Shown: piece by piece, positions 30,827-36,023 of the stretch
Position numbering within the stretch: position 1 is the first letter of the stretch
Layout of the letters: every line of letters begins with the position of its first letter
NCBI GenBank assembly: GCA_903910645.1
Contig: CAIWAD010000222.1
Span: 1-36,023, forward strand
DNA length: 36,023 nucleotides
Source: an uncultured bacterium
GTDB taxonomy: Bacteria > CAIWAD01
Reading direction: 5' to 3'
The notes under the pieces: model-generated
Databases searched by the model: none
Seen by the model: the letters and a program-made list of their open reading frames with translations, nothing else
Told to the model about the DNA's origin: nothing
Translations under genes and position numbers: made by a program

Positions 30827-31414
30827 TCATGATGCCTGGCGCAGCCATGAGGCGGCGGCCCGTCGGAAGGCCCGCACAAGCAGGGCGCCGTGTGGGCACA
30901 GGAAGGACTCCGGGTGGAATTGCAGCCCCCACAGACCCAGCTGCTCGTGGCGCACGGCCATGGGCAGACGCGGCTCGCACCAGGCGTCCACCACCAGGCC
31001 GGGAAGGGGAGCCTCTTCCAGGACCAGGCTGTGGTAACGGGCCACGGGCATCTGGGGTGGGCAATGGGTGAAGAGGCCCTGGCCAGTGTGCCGTAGGGGC
31101 ACGGCATGGCCGTGCACCGGGCGCGGGGCGCGCACAAGGCGCAGGCCCAGGTGTTCACCAATGGCCTGGTGACCCAGGCAGATTCCCAGCATGGGTCTAC
31201 GCCCCACAAAGTGCCGCAGTGCGCGGCCAAGCCCACGGCACTGCCGTGGGCGGCCGGGCCCGGGAGACAGGATGACGGCCTTTGGATCCACCTGTCGCAG
31301 GCGGGCGGGCGTGGCATCGTCCACGGGCAAAACCAGGGGCTCCTCCCACTCCACGGCCAGCAAATGGGCCAGATTGTGGGTGAAGCTGTCGTGGTTGTCG
31401 ATGAGCAGGATCAT
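30827..31414 (-). CDS. pabA: Aminodeoxychorismate/anthranilate synthase glutamine amidotransferase subunit
   Basis: A class-I glutamine amidotransferase that supplies ammonia to the chorismate-using partner in folate (PabB) or tryptophan (TrpE) synthesis. The 195 residues begin MILLIDNHDSFTHNLAHLL, the hallmark of PabA/TrpG. SPGPGRP precedes nucleophile Cys79 in LGICLGHQAIGEHLG, and His167/Glu169 in LQFHPES complete the triad. The start at 31414 has GAGGG five bases upstream and lies eight bases after the lon stop, so the two share a transcript. No pabB or trpE is in the window, so whether it serves folate, tryptophan or both cannot be told. Confidence 0.9.
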   Translation of the reverse strand: MILLIDNHDSFTHNLAHLLAVEWEEPLVLPVDDATPARLRQVDPKAVILSPGPGRPRQCRGLGRALRHFVGRRPMLGICLGHQAIGEHLGLRLVRAPRPVHGHAVPLRHTGQGLFTHCPPQMPVARYHSLVLEEAPLPGLVVDAWCEPRLPMAVRHEQLGLWGLQFHPESFLCPHGALLVRAFRRAAASWLRQAS

Positions 31415-31422
31415 GTGGGCCC

Positions 31423-33822
31423 TCAGCCGCGCGGGCGTGACGCCTTGCGCCGCGGAGCCTTCAGCAGCATGTGGTCCAGCACCATCTCCACCTGGGTCAC
31501 AGGAATGAAGTGCAGCTTGTCGCGGATGCTGGCGTGCATGTCGGACAGGTCGCGCTCATTATCCTGGGGAATGATCACCGTCTCAATGCCGGCGCGCAGA
31601 GCCGCCATGGCCTTCTCATTCAGGCCGCCAATGGGCAGGACATCGCCATGGAGGGTCACCTCGCCGGTCATGGCCGTGTCGTGCCGCACCAGACGGCCGG
31701 TGGCCGCGCTGGCCATGGCCGTGACCAGGGTGATGCCCGCACTGGGCCCGTCCTTGGGAATGGCGCCCTCAGGCACATGCACATGCACATCGTGCTTGTC
31801 GAAGAAGCCGGCGGCGATGCCCCACTGGGCGGCGTGCATGCGCATCCAGGTCAGCGCCGCCATGGCGCTCTCTTTCATCACATCGCCCAGCTTTCCCGTC
31901 ATGGTCAGGCGCCCCTTGCCGGGGTAGAGGCCCACTTCAATCTGCAGGAGATCCCCGCCCACCGGTGTCCAGGCCAGACCCACGGCACGGCCCAGCATGG
32001 GCTCCTTGGGGGCGCGCTTCTCGATCACATTGGGCAATCCCAACAGACGCTCCAGATCGCCCTCCCCCACAGCCACCCGACCGGCCTTGGCCTTGCGGCG
32101 GCCCTTGGCATCCGCCGCCGCCACCTGCTCCCGCGCCACCTTGCGGCACACCTTGGCAATGCGCCGCTCCAGCGTGCGCACACCGGCCTCCTGCGTGTAC
32201 TGCATGATCATCGCCTCCAGCGCGGCAGGCTCGAAGGCCACGCGGGATGCGTCCAGTCCGTGCTCCTGCAGCTGGCGCGGCACCAGGAAATCCGTGGCGA
32301 TGCGCAGTTTCTCGTGGAGCAGGTAACCGGGGAGGTTGATCACCTCCATACGGTCGCGCAGGGCGGGCGGAATGTCCCCCGCCACATTGGCCGTGGTGAT
32401 GAACATGACTTCGCTCAGATCGAAGTCCAGATCCAGATAGTGGTCGTTGAAGCTGTTGTTCTGTTGGGGATCCAGAACCTCCAGCAGCGCGGCGGAGGGG
32501 TCGCCACGGAAGTCCATGGACATTTTGTCGATTTCGTCCAGCAGGATCACCGGATTGCGGCTGCCCGCCTTCTTCATACTCTGGATCAAGCGGCCTGGCA
32601 GCGCGCCAATGTATGTGCGACGGTGTCCGCGGATCTCCGCCTCGTCCCGCACCCCACCCAGGGACATGCGCACGAAGTTGCGCTTCAGGGCACGGGCGAT
32701 GCTGCGGCCCAGACTGGTTTTCCCCACTCCGGGAGGACCCACCAGGCAGATGATCTGCCCCCGCATGCGCTGCACCAGACGCAGGACGGCCAGGTGCTCC
32801 AGGATGCGCTCCTTGGGCTTCTCCAGGCCGTAATGATCCTCGTCCAGGATGCGCTCCGCATTGGCCATATCCAGGTTGTCCTCGGTCTTCTCCCCCCAGG
32901 GCAGGGCGAAGATCCAGTCCAGATAGGTGCGGATGACATGGGCCTCGGGACTCATGGAGCTCATCTGGCGCAATTTGTCCAGCTCCTCCTGCACCCGGGC
33001 CTGGGCCTCCTCGGGCAGTTGGGCCTTTTCCAGCTTCTCCTTGTAGCGCCCCACCACGCCGTCATCGTCGTCGGCCTGTTCGCCCAGTTCTTCGCGGATG
33101 ACGCGCAGCTGCTCCTGCAGGTAATAGGCACGCTGATGCTTGCTGATCTTGTCGCGCACCTGGTTCTCAATGGTGCGCTCCAGCTCCAGGATCTCGTTCT
33201 CCCCTTCCAGCAGGGCTGAAATGTGCTGCAGGCGATCCTCCAGGGCCTCCGCCTCCAGCACGGGCTGCTTTTTCTCCACCGACTGGGCCACATGGGCGGC
33301 GATGAAATCAATGAGCACGCTCACATGGGGCATCTGGTCCAGGCTGCCCAGAATCTCGTCTGGCAGGTTGGGATTCAGGTTCACATAGCGCTTGAACAGG
33401 GTGGCCGCCACGCGGGACAAGGCCTCCAAGCGTGGAGTTTCCGGCTCCTGGTCTCCGCCCAATGGACGAATGTCCACAAAGCGTGCGCCGTCCACGGTGG
33501 AGTAGCGCACAATGCGGGCGCGCGTGACGCCCTCCACCAGCACCTTCACCACGTTGTTGGGCAGCTTCAGGATCTGCAGGATCTTCACCACCGTGCCCAC
33601 GGCGTGCAGTCCCCTGCGGCGCGGCTCATCCTCCTGTGAGTTCCGCTGGGCCACCACGAAAAGCAGCTTGTCGCGCACCATGGCCTCTTCCACGGCCTTC
33701 ACCGAGGAGGGCCGCCCGATGAGCAAGGGGAAAATCATGTAAGGGAAGATCACCACATCCCGCAGAGGGATGGCGGGAAGGCGGCCGGGGATCTCCACCT
33801 GGGTCTGCTTGGTGTTCTGCAT
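31423..33822 (-). CDS. lon: ATP-dependent protease Lon
   Basis: A 799-residue cytoplasmic AAA+ serine protease for damaged and regulatory proteins. The N-terminal LON domain (~10-205) starts PAIPLRDVVIFPYMIFPLLI. The AAA+ domain has Walker A GPPGVGKTSL (Lys368), followed by RNFVRMSLGGVRDEAEIRGH and Walker B ILLDEIDKM. The protease domain has Ser694 in KDGPSAGITL and Lys737 in GGLNEKAMAAL; the 43-residue gap equals that of E. coli Lon. Lys-flanking residues are NEK-AMA rather than the more common KEK-xLA. Start: ATG 33822 is preferred; a GTG three bases before it (33825) is possible. pabA follows with an eight-base gap. It follows the PfkB-like gene by ~155 bp. Confidence 0.96.
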   Translation of the reverse strand: MQNTKQTQVEIPGRLPAIPLRDVVIFPYMIFPLLIGRPSSVKAVEEAMVRDKLLFVVAQRNSQEDEPRRRGLHAVGTVVKILQILKLPNNVVKVLVEGVTRARIVRYSTVDGARFVDIRPLGGDQEPETPRLEALSRVAATLFKRYVNLNPNLPDEILGSLDQMPHVSVLIDFIAAHVAQSVEKKQPVLEAEALEDRLQHISALLEGENEILELERTIENQVRDKISKHQRAYYLQEQLRVIREELGEQADDDDGVVGRYKEKLEKAQLPEEAQARVQEELDKLRQMSSMSPEAHVIRTYLDWIFALPWGEKTEDNLDMANAERILDEDHYGLEKPKERILEHLAVLRLVQRMRGQIICLVGPPGVGKTSLGRSIARALKRNFVRMSLGGVRDEAEIRGHRRTYIGALPGRLIQSMKKAGSRNPVILLDEIDKMSMDFRGDPSAALLEVLDPQQNNSFNDHYLDLDFDLSEVMFITTANVAGDIPPALRDRMEVINLPGYLLHEKLRIATDFLVPRQLQEHGLDASRVAFEPAALEAMIMQYTQEAGVRTLERRIAKVCRKVAREQVAAADAKGRRKAKAGRVAVGEGDLERLLGLPNVIEKRAPKEPMLGRAVGLAWTPVGGDLLQIEVGLYPGKGRLTMTGKLGDVMKESAMAALTWMRMHAAQWGIAAGFFDKHDVHVHVPEGAIPKDGPSAGITLVTAMASAATGRLVRHDTAMTGEVTLHGDVLPIGGLNEKAMAALRAGIETVIIPQDNERDLSDMHASIRDKLHFIPVTQVEMVLDHMLLKAPRRKASRPRG

Positions 33823-33910
33823 CACGGTTCAACTCTCTCAGTATTCGAAGCCACACACCGCGCGGGTGGCGGAAGGGCTATGGATGTCGTGGGATGGCCC
33901 AAGGTAGAAA

Positions 33911-33926
33911 ATGCGCTGTCGCGCAT
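33911..33926 (-). terminator. Weak terminator-like hairpin after the PfkB-family gene
   Basis: On the minus strand ATGCGC-GACA-GCGCAT is followed directly by TTTCTACC. The stem is only six bases, so termination would be partial. It lies about 50 bases past the kinase stop and ~90 bases before lon. Confidence 0.35.
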
Positions 33927-33977
33927 GGAGCGGCCAAGAGGAGCCGGGCGCGGTGCGGGGAGTCCACGGGCAAGTGT

Positions 33978-34883
33978 TCAGGCGAAGAACTCCGCCGCCG
34001 CGTCCACCTGAGCCAGGAGCGTGTTTTGATCAAGGCCAGGCACCGCCCCGCCCAATTGGCGACAGGCCATTCCGCCGGCCACCGCCGCGCAGGCCAGGGC
34101 CTTGCGCGTGGCAAAACCCTGAAGGAGGGCCCAGGCCAGGGCGCCGTGGTAGACATCGCCGGCGCCGGTGCTGTCCACCACTCCACCTGGATGCCAGGCG
34201 GGAAACCACATGGCCTGTCCACCCTGTTCACACACAACGGCGCCGCCAGCGCCCAAAGTGATCACCGCCAGCCGCGGGCCGGCCTGCACCAGATTCTCCA
34301 CTGCCACCATCAGGTCCAGTCCGGGATAGGCGTGCATGATGAAGGCCTTGGAGACGGCCACCACCGTGGCGGTGCTCACCAGTTCCGTCATGTCCTCCCG
34401 TGGGCCGCCCAGATCGAGCATCACATCCATTCCGGCCTGGCGGGCGCGTTGCGCCGCCAACAAGCCCACCGGTTCCTTGCCATCCAGCAGCAGCATGCCC
34501 GATCCCCAGGGCAAGGCCTCCACCAAGTGGGCGGGATAGTCGGGCAGTCCGCCACGATCCAGCACCACCGTGCGTTTGCCATGGCGGGCCTCCACCCAGA
34601 TGGAAGCCCTGGGAGTGGCCTGATCCACAATGTGCAAGGCCCCAAGATCCACCCCGGCGGCCTCCAGGTCGCGACGCACCTGCAGACCGGCCTCGTCCCT
34701 TCCCAGACAGCCCGCGAAGGCGGTGTCCTGTCCCAGCGCGGCGGCGCTGAGCACGGCGCGGGGCACGGGTCCGCCCGTGCACAATAGGCCCTGTCTGGCC
34801 AGAGTCTTGCTGTCCAAATCCGGAAAAGTCTCCACCAGCAGCACATGGTCCAGCACCGCGTGTCCCAGCCCGATGAGCCGCAT
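33978..34883 (-). CDS. PfkB-family carbohydrate/nucleoside kinase
   Basis: A 301-residue ribokinase-fold kinase. The N-terminus has GLGHAVLDHVLLVETFPDLD and a CTGGPVPRAVLSAAALG substrate-loop motif; the C-terminus has the catalytic signature VDSTGAGDVYHGALAWALLQ with the base Asp243, and ITLGAGGAVV before it. Members phosphorylate ribose, fructose, adenosine and similar sugars; the substrate is not clear from sequence, and the Gly-Gly-Pro in place of Gly-Gly-Asn in the N-terminal motif is unusual. The start at 34883 has AGGAGG four to five bases upstream. It begins eight bases after the stop of the surface-protein gene, an odd partner. A weak hairpin follows it. Confidence 0.85.
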   Translation of the reverse strand: MRLIGLGHAVLDHVLLVETFPDLDSKTLARQGLLCTGGPVPRAVLSAAALGQDTAFAGCLGRDEAGLQVRRDLEAAGVDLGALHIVDQATPRASIWVEARHGKRTVVLDRGGLPDYPAHLVEALPWGSGMLLLDGKEPVGLLAAQRARQAGMDVMLDLGGPREDMTELVSTATVVAVSKAFIMHAYPGLDLMVAVENLVQAGPRLAVITLGAGGAVVCEQGGQAMWFPAWHPGGVVDSTGAGDVYHGALAWALLQGFATRKALACAAVAGGMACRQLGGAVPGLDQNTLLAQVDAAAEFFA

Positions 34884-34891
34884 GAGACCTC

Positions 34892-36023
34892 CTATTTCAG
34901 CAGCAACACTTTGCGCACCTGGTGCCCTTGCGTGCTCTCCGCCACCAGGAAGTAGCTGCCGCTGGCCAGTCCACGCGGCTGCCAGCGCAGTTCGTGGCGG
35001 CCGGCGGGCAAGGCCCGGTTCAGCAGAATTTCCACGCGCCGTCCCAGCAAATCATAGGCGGTGACGGTCACCACGCCGGGCAAGGGCAAATCCAGCTGTA
35101 GCGTGGTGCTTGGGTTGAAGGGGTTGGGCGCCGCCGGGTGCAGGGCGAAGGCGGTGGGCAGCTCCTCTTCCAGGGAGGCGAAGCGCAGCTCCCAGGCACA
35201 CTCCACGCCGGCTATGCCATCCTCCAGCACCAGATGCAGGATGCGGTCCTCCGCCAACAGGCTGTCCAATTCAATGAAGGCACTGCGCCACAGGGCCACT
35301 GCCGCACCGCTCCAAACTGCAGCACCATCGGCTATCAGGTGGATGCTCATGTTGTCATCGGGGGCCGGTTGGATATCCAGGCCCACCAGTCCACCGCGCC
35401 AGTCCACCAGGAAGCCGGTGGCGGCGCCCTCCAAATGGCCCAAATCCTCCACCAGACCGCATTCCGATGCGGGGCCATGCACCCATTGCACGGATACCAT
35501 GGTGGCGGACAGGGCCACGCTGTCCTCAGCCTGGGTGGCGCGCAGTCGCGCGGTGAACATCCCGGCCACCTCACTTTGCACCTGCAGCTGGAAACTCGTG
35601 CTGGCGCCGGCGGCAAGGGCGTAGTGGGGATCCCCCACCAATGAGAAGGCCCCGCCCGGCTCCACAAGGATGCCTGTCAAGGTGCCACCGCCTCCATTGC
35701 GCACCTGGATCTCGGCGGTGGCCACACTGCCAGGCAAGAGGGTGTCGAAGCGCAAGGTGTCGGGCTCCAAGACCAGGAGCGGCCAGGCTTCAGCCACAGC
35801 GTTTAAGTGAAGAGGCGCACAGCCGCTTCCCGTGCTCAGTTCGCAGCTGTAACTGCCAGGCTCTCCGCCCAGAAACAACAGAGTGAAGTCCTGGGAAGCG
35901 CCCGCTGCCAATTGATAGCTGGCTTCGCCTTCCACGGTGAATTGCGCGCAGCCGCTGGACACGCTGCCCGCCAGCACGCCGCCGCCCGCATTGCTCAGGG
36001 TGAAGGTGCGCGCCACCGGCACA
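34892..36023 (-). CDS. Large secreted protein with ASPM/Hydin-like repeats and C-terminal sorting domain (5' end beyond window)
   Basis: The C-terminal ~377 residues of a longer protein; the reading frame is open to the window edge. It has two or more choice-of-anchor-D/ASPM-Hydin-like beta domains (FTLSNAGGGVLAGSVSSG, then LRFDTLLPGSVATAEIQVRN), each with a Gly-Gly-Gly loop. A 'proprotein-convertase P-domain-like' beta stretch follows (~175-290, e.g. GGLVGLDIQPAPDDNMSIHL). The last 85 residues are the sorting module: HPAAPNPFNPSTTLQLDLPL, then GRRVEIL, ASGSYFLVAES, ending RKVLLLK. No catalytic motif is visible in the part seen. Its stop is eight bases before the PfkB-family start. The third copy of this module in the window. 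Confidence 0.8.
   Translation of the reverse strand, partial: VPVARTFTLSNAGGGVLAGSVSSGCAQFTVEGEASYQLAAGASQDFTLLFLGGEPGSYSCELSTGSGCAPLHLNAVAEAWPLLVLEPDTLRFDTLLPGSVATAEIQVRNGGGGTLTGILVEPGGAFSLVGDPHYALAAGASTSFQLQVQSEVAGMFTARLRATQAEDSVALSATMVSVQWVHGPASECGLVEDLGHLEGAATGFLVDWRGGLVGLDIQPAPDDNMSIHLIADGAAVWSGAAVALWRSAFIELDSLLAEDRILHLVLEDGIAGVECAWELRFASLEEELPTAFALHPAAPNPFNPSTTLQLDLPLPGVVTVTAYDLLGRRVEILLNRALPAGRHELRWQPRGLASGSYFLVAESTQGHQVRKVLLLK

Noticed and set aside
31471-33219. A 582-codon plus-strand frame antisense to lon
   Set aside because: Lon is intact with all catalytic residues; the opposite frame has no recognisable content.
1-36023. CRISPR arrays, tRNA or rRNA genes, defence islands, prophage modules
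   Set aside because: I saw no regularly spaced repeats, no cloverleaf-like segments and no nuclease, methylase or phage structural genes in the coding frames I read.

Overview
This is a GC-rich, gene-dense bacterial window. It carries no rRNA, tRNA, CRISPR array or prophage. Three secreted proteins end in the same C-terminal module (an NPFNPxxT motif, a beta-sandwich, then a basic tail ending LxK). That module resembles type IX secretion sorting domains and FlgD-like Ig folds. Together with C10 and C25 cysteine peptidases, a TonB receptor paired with a DUF4249-type lipoprotein, and a carboxypeptidase-regulatory-domain receptor, it points to the Fibrobacteres-Chlorobi-Bacteroidetes superphylum or a related candidate phylum. 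The species cannot be named from the sequence. No type IX secretion machinery gene lies in the window.

Layout. 1-2.7 kb: a TrmH/SpoU methyltransferase and a PtsN-like EIIA on the minus strand, divergent from cutA, an unusual MarR-like regulator and thioredoxin. 3-4.1 kb: a single outer-membrane protein gene with a clear terminator. 4.2-6.35 kb: a 54-residue ORF coupled to two overlapping WYL regulators that resemble PafB and PafC. 6.3-7.5 kb: glutaryl-CoA dehydrogenase on the minus strand. 7.6-12 kb: a likely operon of histidine kinase, OmpR-type regulator, full-length DsbD and a DinB-fold protein. 12-12.6 kb: a REP-associated transposase (RAYT) flanked by two inverted REP-like hairpins, one of which supplies the stop codons of two convergent genes. 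12.6-13.9 kb: queE-queC for 7-deazaguanine synthesis.

14-27 kb is an envelope and secretion block. It holds a C10 (streptopain-like) peptidase with four Ig/cadherin-like repeats, the DUF4249 lipoprotein and its TonB receptor, a CsgG/TolB-like periplasmic protein, and a 1571-residue gingipain-like protein whose usual catalytic His position reads Trp. 26.8-28.6 kb: an overlapping pair encoding an AhpD/carboxymuconolactone-decarboxylase-fold protein and a phosphonopyruvate-decarboxylase-like ThDP enzyme. 29-30.4 kb: a secreted beta-propeller. 30.4-36 kb, all minus strand: an Nfu-type Fe-S scaffold, a PabA/TrpG amidotransferase, Lon protease, a PfkB-family kinase, and the C-terminal part of another large secreted protein that runs off the right edge.

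The most notable points are the RAYT/REP pair, which shows compensatory base changes and a RAYT lacking its expected catalytic tyrosine; the small-ORF/hairpin/PafBC-like module; the Trp-for-His gingipain-like protein; the MarR-thioredoxin pair with five cysteines; and inverted repeats overlapping the candidate -35 elements of both secreted peptidase genes.
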